A stretch of DNA of 64,000 nt from NCBI RefSeq assembly GCF_951801035.1, contig NZ_CATOKT010000002.1. The stretch is one strand, 5' to 3'. Below, piece after piece: positions 28,142 to 36,610 of the stretch. Position 1 is the stretch's first letter. Each line of letters starts with the position of its first letter. The position numbers and the translations under genes are program-made. The notes under the pieces are model-generated. The model searched no databases. It was given only the letters and a program-made list of their open reading frames with translations, and had not been told where the DNA came from. The DNA comes from Adlercreutzia sp910585575. GTDB lineage: Bacteria; Actinomycetota; Coriobacteriia; Coriobacteriales; Eggerthellaceae.

Positions 28142-28650
28142 GCTAGCCTCCTGATTACAGGCGCCGATGCCGCGCGGACCATGCTGCCACTTTTCGACTC
28201 GGCGTTCAAATCTTTCTCAGTATTCTATCGTGCAACCGTCTGCGTGCCATCGGTACCGCGCAAAAGCAGTCTGCGAATTCATAAATAAAGGAGCAAACGG
28301 GTCATTGACAAAGTTGTGCCGCCGTGGCCGCTGGGCACTCTTGGACGGAGCGTGGTGGGATGGTGGTGATTGAGAGGTGGGGGTCTGACCGGGACCTGGG
28401 GGTGGCCAAGCGTCTCGTTCCTTGCTCCCGCTGGCTGGTTGTCGGGTGCGCGCCCTGCCGCTTGATCGCTTGTTGCTACCGAATGAACGGTTGATTGCCT
28501 GCTTTTATCGGCTGGGGGCTATCGGCTTGCAACCCTCAATCTACCTGGCTAAACGCAAAGTTTACCCCAGCGGGGTAATAGCTTTTGGCAGCGCCCGGGC
28601 GCACAATCGCGGTGTTCTTTCTCAACGAACAAGGAAGGGAGGATTGAGAA
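28142..28650. other. 509-bp divergent intergenic region (degV / cytochrome operon)
   Basis: No credible gene lies here. The left part carries the degV leader. The middle is G-rich with low similarity to anything recognised. The right part, 28562-28602, holds two palindromes, TTACCCC-AGC-GGGGTAA and GCGCCCGGGCGC, before the cytochrome gene. The length suggests multiple regulator sites controlling the respiratory genes. Confidence 0.6.
28562..28578. promoter_or_regulatory. 17-bp dyad TTACCCC-N3-GGGGTAA upstream of the cytochrome operon
   Basis: A perfect 7-bp inverted repeat with centre AGC lies 73 bp before the cytochrome start. Its size and symmetry suit a dimeric LuxR-type helix-turn-helix protein such as the one encoded at 31250. 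Assignment to that regulator is inference. Confidence 0.5.
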
Positions 28651-29337
28651 ATGAGCATCGACGAGGAAAAGGGGACGACAGCCGCCGCGGCCACAGCGCC
28701 GACGGCGGCGGACGCCCCGCACAGCGCGGCCCCGGCCGCAGCGACCGGCACTTCCGGCGCACCGGCCCCCAAGAAGCCGCGCCGCAAGGGCTGGATCATT
28801 GCCGGCGTAGTGGCCGCTGTTATTATTGTGGCCGGCGCGGGCTTCTGGGTCTGGCACGAGCAGCCCAGCTTCTGCAACGCCATCTGCCACAGCCCCATGG
28901 ACTACTACGTGGAAACCTACGAATCCGATAATCCGCAGCTGGGCGTGACGGCCCATGCGAAGGCCGACGAGAGCTGTCTGAACTGCCACACGGCCGAGCT
29001 GACCACCCAGATTTCCGAGGTGATGGCCTGGGTGTCCGACAACTACCCCATGACCGACGATGGCACCATGCTGGCCACGGGCAAGCAGTTCGCCACCGAG
29101 GAGTTCTGCGCCCGCGCCGAGTGCCACCACAACCTGGGTACCAGCTTCGACGAGATCACCGCGGGCCTGTGGGGCTTCGAGGGCAACGAGGAGAAGTACA
29201 ACCCCCACTCCAGCCATCAGGACCTGGCCCTGGAGTGCGGCGACTGCCATAAGATTCACGAGAACCAGGTGCTCATGTGCAACGAGTGCCACGATCTGAA
29301 CATGCCCGAAGGATGGGAGGCCCCCAATGCAGAATAA
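28651..29337 (+). CDS. NrfH/NapC-like membrane multiheme c-type cytochrome
   Basis: A disordered Ala/Pro-rich N-terminus (1-45) precedes one transmembrane helix (48-67) and an extracytoplasmic heme domain. Three canonical CXXCH motifs lie at 109-113, 196-200 and 210-214. Two expanded ones are C75-NAI-C79-H80 (CX3CH), followed by the Met-type ligand context HSPMDYY, and C153-ARAE-C158-H159 (CX4CH). Up to five hemes are therefore possible. Such quinol-oxidising cytochromes pass electrons to a periplasmic-side reductase. The flavoprotein gene overlaps by 11 bp, so it is the likely partner, as in the Cgr1/Cgr2-type pairs of Eggerthella. The strong ribosome site is AAGGGAGGA. Confidence 0.88.
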   Translation: MSIDEEKGTTAAAATAPTAADAPHSAAPAAATGTSGAPAPKKPRRKGWIIAGVVAAVIIVAGAGFWVWHEQPSFCNAICHSPMDYYVETYESDNPQLGVTAHAKADESCLNCHTAELTTQISEVMAWVSDNYPMTDDGTMLATGKQFATEEFCARAECHHNLGTSFDEITAGLWGFEGNEEKYNPHSSHQDLALECGDCHKIHENQVLMCNECHDLNMPEGWEAPNAE

Positions 29338-31048
29338 CGTCTCTCGCCGTAACTTCTTCAAGGGCGCCGGCGTGGCGGCCCTGGGTGCCCTGGCGGCAGG
29401 CTCGCTGTCCGGCTGCGGTCACGGCTACGCGGCCGCAACGCCTAACAACCTGAGCGCCGGCGACTTCGGCGGCCCCTCGTGGCTGGGCGCTCCGCCCGAG
29501 ATTTTGGAGTCCGACATCACCGAGACCCTGGACACCGAAGTGCTGGTAGTGGGCTGCCGCACCGGCGGTTTGCCGGCGGCCATCTCGGCGGCGGAGAACG
29601 GCGCCCAGACCCTGGGCATCGACCGCACCGAGCGCGTGATGGACCCGCGCGAGGACATCGGCTCGATCAACTCGAAGCTGCAGGTGGAATCGTTCAAGAA
29701 GTTCCCGCAGTTCAAGATCGACAAGAAGGAAGCCGTTGAGGACATCGTGCGCTATGCCAACGGGTTCATCAACTACGACCTGGTGAAGCTGTGGGCCGAC
29801 GAGTCCGGCGCCATGGTGGACTGGATCACCGAGATTGTCGAGCGCGACGGCCGCATGACCATGGCCTTCGAGGGCTCGGTGGGCACCGAGGGCCAAGGCG
29901 CCCGCGACAAGGCCTGGGCCACGGGTCACAGCCCCCATCCCACGGACAAGGTGGCCGACGACGAGAACTTCTCCTTCGGCGTCACGCTGCTGGAGTACGC
30001 CGAGGAGCAGGGCGCGCAGTTCCGTTGGAGCACCGAGTTCATCAAGTGCGAAACCGACGAGAGCGGCCGCGTGACCGGCGTTATCGCCCGCGACGTCAAG
30101 GATCGTCACTACCTGCGCATCAACGCCAGCAAGGGCGTCATCATCTCCACGGGCGGCTACGGCAACAACCTAGAGATGATGGAGGATCGCCAGGCGTGGA
30201 ACCAGCAGCTGCGCGTGGCCGTGCCCGGCATGGGCGGCAATCCCACTGGCGACGGCATCAAGGCCGCTCTGTGGTTGGGCGCCTCGATGGACCCGCTGGG
30301 AGCGGCCTGCACCTTCAACCGTGCCTGCGTCAAGCCCGACCAGACCGTGGGCGACGGCGTGGTGGGCCGCTTCTTCTGGTTCGGCGAGCAGCCCTTCATG
30401 AAGGTGAACCTCGAGGGCAAGCGCTTCTGCAACGAGTCGGGCCCCTACGACTACATGCTGCACTCGGCCTACATGCAGCCCTACCACACCTACGTGGACA
30501 TCTGGGACTCCGACTACGTCGAGCAGGTGAAGCAGCTGAACGAGGTGGGCTGCTGCCGTCTGTACCCCTTCGACAACGGCGCGCCTTCCAACATGCCCAT
30601 CCAGGCTATTCCCGGCATGCTGGAAAAGCTTATCGAGGACGGCTACGTGCAGCGCGCCGACACCATGGAGGAGCTGGCGGAGAAGCTGAACATTCCCGTG
30701 GAGGCCACGGTGGAATCCTGGAAGCGCTACAACGAGGCAGCCGAGAAGGGTGCTGACGAGGATTACTACAAGGAGCCCTATCGCCTGACCTCGCTGACCC
30801 ATCCGCCCTATTACGGCGTGCGCACTGGCGCTTGGTTTCTGGCCACGCTCGACGGCGTGTCCATCAACACCGACATGCACCCGGTCACCGAGACCGGCGA
30901 GCAGATCGAGGGCCTGTACATGGTGGGCAACGACTCCGGCGGCTTCTTCAGCGTCAGCTATCCCAACCTGTTCACCGGTCTTGCCTGCGGTCGCACCATG
31001 ACCTTCGGTCGCCGCGCCGGCATGCTGGCCGCCACGGGCCAGGCCTAA
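29327..31048 (+). CDS. Tat-exported FAD-dependent reductase (fumarate/urocanate reductase-like flavoprotein)
   Basis: The 573-residue protein begins with twin-arginine signal VSRRNFFKGAG and a hydrophobic stretch ending LSGC at C30, a good lipobox. It is therefore probably a Tat lipoprotein at the outer face of the membrane. The FAD-binding start is EVLVVGCRTGGLPAAISAAENG. GVIISTGGYGNN and the C-terminal LYMVGNDSGGFFSVSYPNLFTGLACG match the FAD_binding_2 reductase superfamily abundant in Eggerthellaceae. The substrate, an organic electron acceptor, cannot be deduced. No FMN-attachment motif (D-x-x-S/T-G-A-T/S) was seen. It receives electrons from the overlapping cytochrome gene product. Confidence 0.9.
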   Translation: MQNNVSRRNFFKGAGVAALGALAAGSLSGCGHGYAAATPNNLSAGDFGGPSWLGAPPEILESDITETLDTEVLVVGCRTGGLPAAISAAENGAQTLGIDRTERVMDPREDIGSINSKLQVESFKKFPQFKIDKKEAVEDIVRYANGFINYDLVKLWADESGAMVDWITEIVERDGRMTMAFEGSVGTEGQGARDKAWATGHSPHPTDKVADDENFSFGVTLLEYAEEQGAQFRWSTEFIKCETDESGRVTGVIARDVKDRHYLRINASKGVIISTGGYGNNLEMMEDRQAWNQQLRVAVPGMGGNPTGDGIKAALWLGASMDPLGAACTFNRACVKPDQTVGDGVVGRFFWFGEQPFMKVNLEGKRFCNESGPYDYMLHSAYMQPYHTYVDIWDSDYVEQVKQLNEVGCCRLYPFDNGAPSNMPIQAIPGMLEKLIEDGYVQRADTMEELAEKLNIPVEATVESWKRYNEAAEKGADEDYYKEPYRLTSLTHPPYYGVRTGAWFLATLDGVSINTDMHPVTETGEQIEGLYMVGNDSGGFFSVSYPNLFTGLACGRTMTFGRRAGMLAATGQA

Positions 31049-31186
31049 GCCGTCGGACCAACAACGCTTTCCCCGCGCGCCGCTCTGGTTTTTTTTGGGC
31101 GCCGGCCTCCGGTCGGCCCAGGGCGGTGCTTCAGTTAAGGCGCGGCGTGATTCCTTCCTCCGCTTGCGCAGTGAAACCCCTGGTCT

Positions 31187-31216
31187 TTGTCGAGGCCGGG
31201 GGTTTTCGCGTACAAT
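31187..31216 (+). promoter_or_regulatory. Promoter of the LuxR-type regulator
   Basis: TTGTCG (31187-31192) and TACAAT (31211-31216) are separated by 18 bp, with the ribosome site GAGGGGAGGAAAGG about 15 bp further on. Confidence 0.6.
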
Positions 31217-31249
31217 GGGGTCCTAGCGGAGAGGGGAGGAAAGGCCGGT

Positions 31250-32677
31250 ATGGAAGAGAAGCGGGAAGCACGCGAGGTACGCCATGCCGCCGTGCGGGCG
31301 CTGGTGGCCTATGGGGCGCTGCTCTGCGCGGTATCGTTGATGAATACGGCGGTGTTTCCTCTGTTCGATGCAGTGTTTATGTTCGCCCGCGACGTGTCGG
31401 TTACCTGCAGCGCCGTGGCGTTTCTGGTCATGGGCGCTTTGGCGTGGCGGGCGCCGCACTGGTTGCGTCCGCGCCATTTCCTGGCTCTGACGCTGGGATG
31501 CCTGGTGGGAGGCGGAGTCCTGCTGGCGGCCGGCCTGACGCTGGCCTCCCCGGTGCTGCTTACCATCGGTGCGAGCCTGGTGGCCTGCGGTCGGGCCTGC
31601 GTCACGGTGACGGTGGGCCTCGTGCTGGCGACCCTGAGCGGCTGGGCGGCGGCTGCGGTGATTGCCGCGGCGTGCTCCCTCCAGATGATAGGGGCGCCCT
31701 GGTTCTCCTTGCTGCCGCCGGCGGTGGCCGTGGCGGCCTATCTTGTTCTTCCCCTGGTGGCCCTGGGGCTTACGGCCAAGCGCGCCGTGGGCTTTCTTCG
31801 GAAGGGAGCGACCCAGCAGCCCCCGGCCGATTTGGCCGTGACGCGCCCCACCTCGTTCCTGGCGCCCTTTTCGGCCCTGTTCATCTGCTTGTTTCTGTTC
31901 CAGGTGGCCTTCGGCTTCGCCCTGCGCTTCGACGAGGTAGCGGGGGCTCCGCGCCTGTCGGAGGCGTCGGCGTTGCCGGTGGTGCTGGTACTGGCCTACG
32001 TGCTCGTCAAGCGGCGGCCATTCTCGCCCGATGTGCTGGTGTCGCTTTCGGCTCTGGCCGTGATCGGCGGCTTTCTGCTAGCCACGCGCACGGAGCCCTC
32101 GGTGCTGTGGGGCGATGTGACCCTGCTGAACGCCGGCAACAGCCTGTTCGCCATGACGGCGCAACTGGCGCTGGTGGCCATTGCCGCGCGCAATCCGCTG
32201 GGCGCGGCCACGGTCATCGCCTGGGGCAACGGCGCCTCGTCGGTAGGGTCGCTCGTGGGCGCGGCGGCCGGCATGGTGGCCAACGGCTGGGTGGTGGCCG
32301 ACCCCCAGCTGCGCTTCGCCATTCCCGCAGCGCTGCTGCTGGTCTTTGCGGGCTATGTCATCCTGGGCCTGCGGAAGTTCACGTTCAAGGCAGTCATCGA
32401 GGGCGTGGCCCCCGTGGGGGAGCAGCAGGCCGCCCAAGCCCCCGAAGAGGTGTTCCAGCATCGTTGCGAGGCGGTGGCCTCCCGTCACGGACTTACCCCG
32501 CGCGAGGCCGAAGTGTTCGCCATGCTGGCCCGCGGCCGCGATCGCGCCTACATCGAGGAGGCGCTGGTGGTGTCGCGCAACACGGTCAAGGCGCACGTCA
32601 AGCACATCTATGCGAAGCTGGGCATCCATTCCCATCAGGAACTCATCGACCTTATCGAGAGCGAGGCCGTCGGCTGA
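31250..32677 (+). CDS. Membrane-bound LuxR-type transcriptional regulator
   Basis: About 11-12 hydrophobic helices cover residues 15-375. A C-terminal LuxR helix-turn-helix domain (about 405-473) follows, with HGLTPREAEVFAMLARG and SRNTVKAHVKHIYAKLGIHSHQELIDL. A multi-pass membrane domain fused to a LuxR output is a characteristic regulator class of Eggerthellaceae, usually adjacent to an extracytoplasmic reductase gene. Here it follows the flavoprotein and has its own promoter. The membrane part probably senses the reductase substrate directly. ATG 31250 is chosen for its strong ribosome site; upstream in-frame starts lack one. Confidence 0.92.
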   Translation: MEEKREAREVRHAAVRALVAYGALLCAVSLMNTAVFPLFDAVFMFARDVSVTCSAVAFLVMGALAWRAPHWLRPRHFLALTLGCLVGGGVLLAAGLTLASPVLLTIGASLVACGRACVTVTVGLVLATLSGWAAAAVIAAACSLQMIGAPWFSLLPPAVAVAAYLVLPLVALGLTAKRAVGFLRKGATQQPPADLAVTRPTSFLAPFSALFICLFLFQVAFGFALRFDEVAGAPRLSEASALPVVLVLAYVLVKRRPFSPDVLVSLSALAVIGGFLLATRTEPSVLWGDVTLLNAGNSLFAMTAQLALVAIAARNPLGAATVIAWGNGASSVGSLVGAAAGMVANGWVVADPQLRFAIPAALLLVFAGYVILGLRKFTFKAVIEGVAPVGEQQAAQAPEEVFQHRCEAVASRHGLTPREAEVFAMLARGRDRAYIEEALVVSRNTVKAHVKHIYAKLGIHSHQELIDLIESEAVG

Positions 32678-32799
32678 AAGGGCGGCCGGCGGTTGGCTTG
32701 TCCGAGAGGGGAGCGCCTCGCAGCTACCCTCCGCCGTTTCCTTGATGTTTCTTGTCGGCAAATTGACCCTTCAGCATCATGACCATGGTAGGCATCTCC

Positions 32800-32805
32800 T
32801 ATAAT
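32800..32805 (+). promoter_or_regulatory. -10 element upstream of the carboxyltransferase gene
   Basis: TATAAT at 32800-32805 lies 48 bp before the start codon. TTGACC occurs on both sides (32763 and 32813), but neither copy is spaced as a -35. Confidence 0.4.
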
Positions 32806-32852
32806 TCCAAACTTGACCTTTGACTAACTTATGAACGAGGAGGTGTGAGTTC

Positions 32853-34739
32853 ATGCCACGGCTTCAGATCATGGATACCACGATCCGCGATGGCCAGCAG
32901 AGCCTCTGGGCCACCCGCATGCAGATCGGCGACATGCTGCCGATCCTGCCGAAGATGGACCGCGTCGGCTACTGGGCTATCGAGGCATGGGGCGGAGCTA
33001 CCTTCGACTCCTGCCTGCGCTTCTTGGACGAGAATCCCTGGGAGCGCCTGCGTGCCATCAAGGCGAACACGCCCAACACCCCCCTTGCCATGCTCTCGCG
33101 CGGCCAGAACCTGGTGGGCTACAAGCACTACTCCAAGGACATCGTCCATCGCTTCATCCATGCGGCGCACCGCAACGGCATTGAAGTGTTCCGCGTGTTC
33201 GACGCGCTGAACGACATCCGCAACGTCGTGGACAACGCCGAGGCCATCAAGGAGTGCGGCGGCCTGTTCGAGGGCGCCATCTCCTACACCATCTCCCCGG
33301 TGCACACGCTGGACTCCTTCCTCGAGTACGGCCAGCAGCTGAAGGATCTGGGCGCCGACACCATTGCCATCAAGGACATGGCCGGCATGCTCACGCCGTA
33401 TCGCGCCGAGCGCATGGTGAAGGCCTTCAACGAGGAAATCGGCCTGCCGGTGCATATCCACTGCCACTATGTCGGCGGCATGGCTCCGGCCAACATCATC
33501 AAGGCAGCTGAGGCCGGCGTGGCCATTGCCGACACGGCCCACGCGCCCTTGGCCTTCGGCAACTCGCATCCGGCGGTGGAAATGATCGTGGCCGCTTTGA
33601 AGGAAAGCCGCTACGACACCGACCTCGACCTCGATCTGCTGTTCGAGATTTCCGAGTACTGGGAGGAAATGCGCAAGCGCGGCCACTACAAGCGCGGCGT
33701 GTCCTCGCTTATGCACATGAAGGTGTACTCGCACCAGGTGCCCGGCGGCATGATGAGCAACCTGGTCAGCCAGCTGGAGGTGCAGAAGGCCACCGACCGT
33801 CTGCCCGAGGTTATGGCGGAAATTCCGAAGGTGCGCGCCGAGGTGGGCTATCCGCCGCTGGTTACCCCGCTGTCCCAGATCGTGGGCACCCAGGCCGTGT
33901 TCAACGTGCTTACCGGCAAGCGCTGGAGCGTCATTTCCAAGGAAATGAAGGACTACGTGTGCGGCTACTACGGCAAGGCGCCGGGCAACATGGACAAGGA
34001 AATTGTGGCGAAGGTAGCCGGCGATGCCGAGATCCTCGACCCGTCCATTGCCCCGGGCAAGCTGGTCACCACCACCTACGACGAGATGGCCGAGGAAATT
34101 GGCGATCTGGCCCAAAGCGAAGAGGACGTGCTCATGTACGCTCTGTTCCCCAACGAGGCCCGTACCTATTTGAGCAAGCACCGTGTATCCGAGAAGGTCG
34201 ATTTCATGCTGGAGCAGGAGTCCAGCGCCACCAAGGAGGACGATTACGTGGACATCAATCAGATTCGCGAACTGGTTCGCGTCGCCGAGGAAAGCGGCGT
34301 CGGTGAGATTGTCGTCGAGGAAGAGGGCATGCGCATTGCCGTTCGCATGCCGGGTCAGGGCGCTCCCGTAGCGGCCGCTCCGGCCGCCCCGCAGGCTCAG
34401 GCCGTGCCCGCTGCCCCCGCTCCGGCCGCGGCTCCCGCTGCCGCCGACGACGGCGCCAGCCGTCCGGCCACCTGGGTGCCGGTGACGGCTCCCATGGTGG
34501 GCACCTACTACGAGGCCCCGGCTCCCGGTGAGCCGCCCTTCGTGAAGGTGGGCGATGAGGTGGCCGCCAACGAGACGCTCTGCATCGTGGAGGCCATGAA
34601 GCTCATGAACGAGATCACCGCCGAGGAAATGGGCACGGTGCGCGAGGTGTGCCTGTCCGACGCCACGCCGGTCGAGTTCGGCACGGTGCTCTTCTACATC
34701 GAGCCCCACGAGCCCGTCCAGACCCTCCCGGAGAACTAA
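32853..34739 (+). CDS. Pyruvate/oxaloacetate-type carboxyltransferase fused to an AccB-like biotin carrier
   Basis: Residues 1-455 are a PYC/OADA carboxyltransferase. DTTIRDGQQSLWATR, the metal-site HIHCHYVGGMAPANI and IKDMAGMLTPYRA fit pyruvate carboxylase B and oxaloacetate decarboxylase alpha. Residues about 467-500 read DINQIRELVRVAEESGVGEI, which is the N-terminus of acetyl-CoA-carboxylase carrier AccB. An Ala/Pro linker and a biotinyl domain with EAMKLMNE and biotin-acceptor K583 follow. The chain therefore joins a 2-oxoacid carboxyltransferase to an entire AccB-like carrier. With accC 2 bp downstream it could form a two-subunit pyruvate carboxylase. No sodium-pump subunits are nearby, arguing against a decarboxylase. 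The carrier might also serve a fatty-acid carboxylase. Confidence 0.88.
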   Translation: MPRLQIMDTTIRDGQQSLWATRMQIGDMLPILPKMDRVGYWAIEAWGGATFDSCLRFLDENPWERLRAIKANTPNTPLAMLSRGQNLVGYKHYSKDIVHRFIHAAHRNGIEVFRVFDALNDIRNVVDNAEAIKECGGLFEGAISYTISPVHTLDSFLEYGQQLKDLGADTIAIKDMAGMLTPYRAERMVKAFNEEIGLPVHIHCHYVGGMAPANIIKAAEAGVAIADTAHAPLAFGNSHPAVEMIVAALKESRYDTDLDLDLLFEISEYWEEMRKRGHYKRGVSSLMHMKVYSHQVPGGMMSNLVSQLEVQKATDRLPEVMAEIPKVRAEVGYPPLVTPLSQIVGTQAVFNVLTGKRWSVISKEMKDYVCGYYGKAPGNMDKEIVAKVAGDAEILDPSIAPGKLVTTTYDEMAEEIGDLAQSEEDVLMYALFPNEARTYLSKHRVSEKVDFMLEQESSATKEDDYVDINQIRELVRVAEESGVGEIVVEEEGMRIAVRMPGQGAPVAAAPAAPQAQAVPAAPAPAAAPAAADDGASRPATWVPVTAPMVGTYYEAPAPGEPPFVKVGDEVAANETLCIVEAMKLMNEITAEEMGTVREVCLSDATPVEFGTVLFYIEPHEPVQTLPEN

Positions 34740-34741
34740 TT

Positions 34742-36094
34742 ATGTTCGATAAGATTCTTGTCGCCAACCGCGGCGAAGTGGCCCTGCGCATCATGCGCGC
34801 CGCCCGCGAGCTGGGCGTGAAGACGGTAGCCGTGTACTCCACGGAGGATGCCGACACCTATCCGGTGCAGTACGCCGATGAGGCCGTCTGCATCGGTCCG
34901 GCCCCGTCCAACAAAAGCTACCTGGTCATGCCGTCCATCATCGCGGCCGCCAAGAACACCGGCGCCCAGGCCATTCACCCGGGCTACGGCTTCTTGGCCG
35001 AGAACGCCGACTTCGCCCGCGCCTGTGCCGACAACGACCTGGTGTTCATCGGCCCGGCCCCCGACTGCATCGATCGCATGGGTGACAAATCCAGCGCCCG
35101 CGAGACCATGAAGATGTGCGGCGTGCCCACGGTGCCCGGCTCCGACGGTTGCCTGGACACGGTGGAAGAGGCCGCGGCCTTCGCCGAGAAGGTGGGCTAC
35201 CCGGTGCTCATCAAGGCCACGGCCGGCGGCGGCGGCAAGGGCATGCGCGAGGTGCACGACCCGGCCGATCTGGAGGCCCAGTACAAGGCGGCCCGTACCG
35301 AGGCCGGCGCGGCCTTCGGCAATGATGGCGTCTACTTGGAGAAGCTGGTGCTGCGTCCCCGCCACGTGGAGGTGCAGGTGCTGGCCGACGACCATGGCAA
35401 CGCCGTGGCCCTGTGCGAGCGCGACTGCTCCATTCAGCGTCGTCACCAGAAGCTGCTGGAAGAGGCGCCCTCGCCGGCGCTGTCCGAGCCCCTGCGTCGC
35501 GACATGATGAAGGCGGCTCTGAAGGCCGTGCGCGCCGTGGACTACAAGAACGCCGGCACCATCGAGTTTTTGCTCGACGAGCGCGGTCAGTTCTACTTCA
35601 TGGAGATGAACACCCGCGTGCAGGTGGAGCACCCCGTCACCGAGGAAATCACCGGCACTGACATCATCAAGGAGCAGCTGCGCATTGCCTCCGGCGAGGC
35701 CATGAGCTGCGCTCACCGCGCGCCCTTCACGCCGGCCGGCCATGCCATCGAGCTGCGCATCAACGCCGAGGATCCGGCCCACGGCTTCCGTCCGTGCCCG
35801 GGCAACGTTACGCGCTTCGAGCCCCCCGCGGGCCCTGGCGTGCGCGTGGAAACCTACCTGCGCCCCGGTTCGCGCATCTCTCCTTACTACGACTCCTTGG
35901 TGGCCAAGGTCATCGTACACGGTCAGGATCGCGCCGAGGCCGTGGCCCGTGCCAAGCGCGCCCTCGATGAATTCGTCATTGAAGGAATTGCAACAACTAT
36001 TCCATTCCATCAGCGTGTGCTCGAGAATGAGGTATTCTTGGACGGTGAAGCCACTACCGACTTCATCGAAACCCAGATGGGAGACGTATTATGA
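34742..36094 (+). CDS. accC: Biotin carboxylase
   Basis: AccC carboxylates biotin with ATP and bicarbonate. The 450-residue ATP-grasp protein starts MFDKILVANRGEVALRI. The glycine-rich loop is KATAGGGGKGM, and the bicarbonate/ATP site includes ERDCSIQRRHQKLLEEAPSP and MNTRVQVEHPVTE. ATG 34742 lies 2 bp after the previous stop and overlaps the asp23-like gene by ATGA. It is the partner of the upstream biotin-carrier fusion and perhaps of a distant AccAD transferase. Confidence 0.96.
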   Translation: MFDKILVANRGEVALRIMRAARELGVKTVAVYSTEDADTYPVQYADEAVCIGPAPSNKSYLVMPSIIAAAKNTGAQAIHPGYGFLAENADFARACADNDLVFIGPAPDCIDRMGDKSSARETMKMCGVPTVPGSDGCLDTVEEAAAFAEKVGYPVLIKATAGGGGKGMREVHDPADLEAQYKAARTEAGAAFGNDGVYLEKLVLRPRHVEVQVLADDHGNAVALCERDCSIQRRHQKLLEEAPSPALSEPLRRDMMKAALKAVRAVDYKNAGTIEFLLDERGQFYFMEMNTRVQVEHPVTEEITGTDIIKEQLRIASGEAMSCAHRAPFTPAGHAIELRINAEDPAHGFRPCPGNVTRFEPPAGPGVRVETYLRPGSRISPYYDSLVAKVIVHGQDRAEAVARAKRALDEFVIEGIATTIPFHQRVLENEVFLDGEATTDFIETQMGDVL

Positions 36095-36441
36095 CAAACG
36101 AAATGAGCGTGGAAGGCCTTTCCATCGCCCCCGGCGTCCTGGAAACCATCATCTCGGTGGCCGCCAGTGAGGTCGACGGCGTGGCGTCGCTGGGCTCTTT
36201 TGCCACCAGCGGCATTCGTTCCATGCTGGCCAGCAAGCCCTCTACCTCGGGCATCGAGGCCAACCTTGACGATGATGGCAAGCTGCGCGTATCCATCCAT
36301 GTCGAGGTTTACCACGGCTACGTGCTGCCCGATTTGGCCGCGGCCCTGCGCACGGCCATCGCCGAGTCCTTGAAGACCCAGGCCGGCATCGATGTGGACA
36401 CGGTTGATGTCTACGTCGACGGCATTCAGTTCAAGTCCTAG
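36091..36441 (+). CDS. Asp23/Gls24 family envelope stress protein
   Basis: The 116-residue protein has the family core: LSIAPGVLETIISVAASEVDGVASLG, a variable loop, then VSIHVEVYHGYVLPDLA and VDVYVDGIQF. These small proteins scaffold at the membrane or affect cell-wall and carboxylase regulation. The order accC-asp23-nusB is conserved with Bacillus (accC-yqhY-nusB), where YqhY is linked to acetyl-CoA carboxylase activity. It overlaps accC by four bases (ATGA), so translation is coupled. Confidence 0.9.
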   Translation: MTNEMSVEGLSIAPGVLETIISVAASEVDGVASLGSFATSGIRSMLASKPSTSGIEANLDDDGKLRVSIHVEVYHGYVLPDLAAALRTAIAESLKTQAGIDVDTVDVYVDGIQFKS

Positions 36442-36449
36442 GCTTGTTT

Positions 36450-36477
36450 CGTTCGCCCGGCTTCGGCCGGGCGAACG
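36450..36477 (+). terminator. UUCG-tetraloop hairpin between asp23-like gene and nusB
   Basis: A 12-bp perfect stem (36450-36461 with 36466-36477) is closed by a C(TTCG)G tetraloop, an exceptionally stable RNA fold. There is no T-run, so it may be a processing or 3'-stability element within the operon, or a rho-assisted stop. Confidence 0.55.
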
Positions 36478-36610
36478 TTCCTTGATCGGCGCTTTGGCGC
36501 CGGTCTGCCCGTTTTCCCGACGGCAGTGAAGCTGTCGCAACGGGTCTGCGCGTGCCGCCCAAAGGCGGCGCTGTTTCAAGTCCTGCCCTTAGCAACCCAA
36601 CGGAGCATTC

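Noticed and set aside
28167..28373. A 68-codon open frame in the degV/cytochrome gap
   Set aside because: No ribosome site, atypical composition with many Cys/Arg/Trp, and it overlaps the degV leader.
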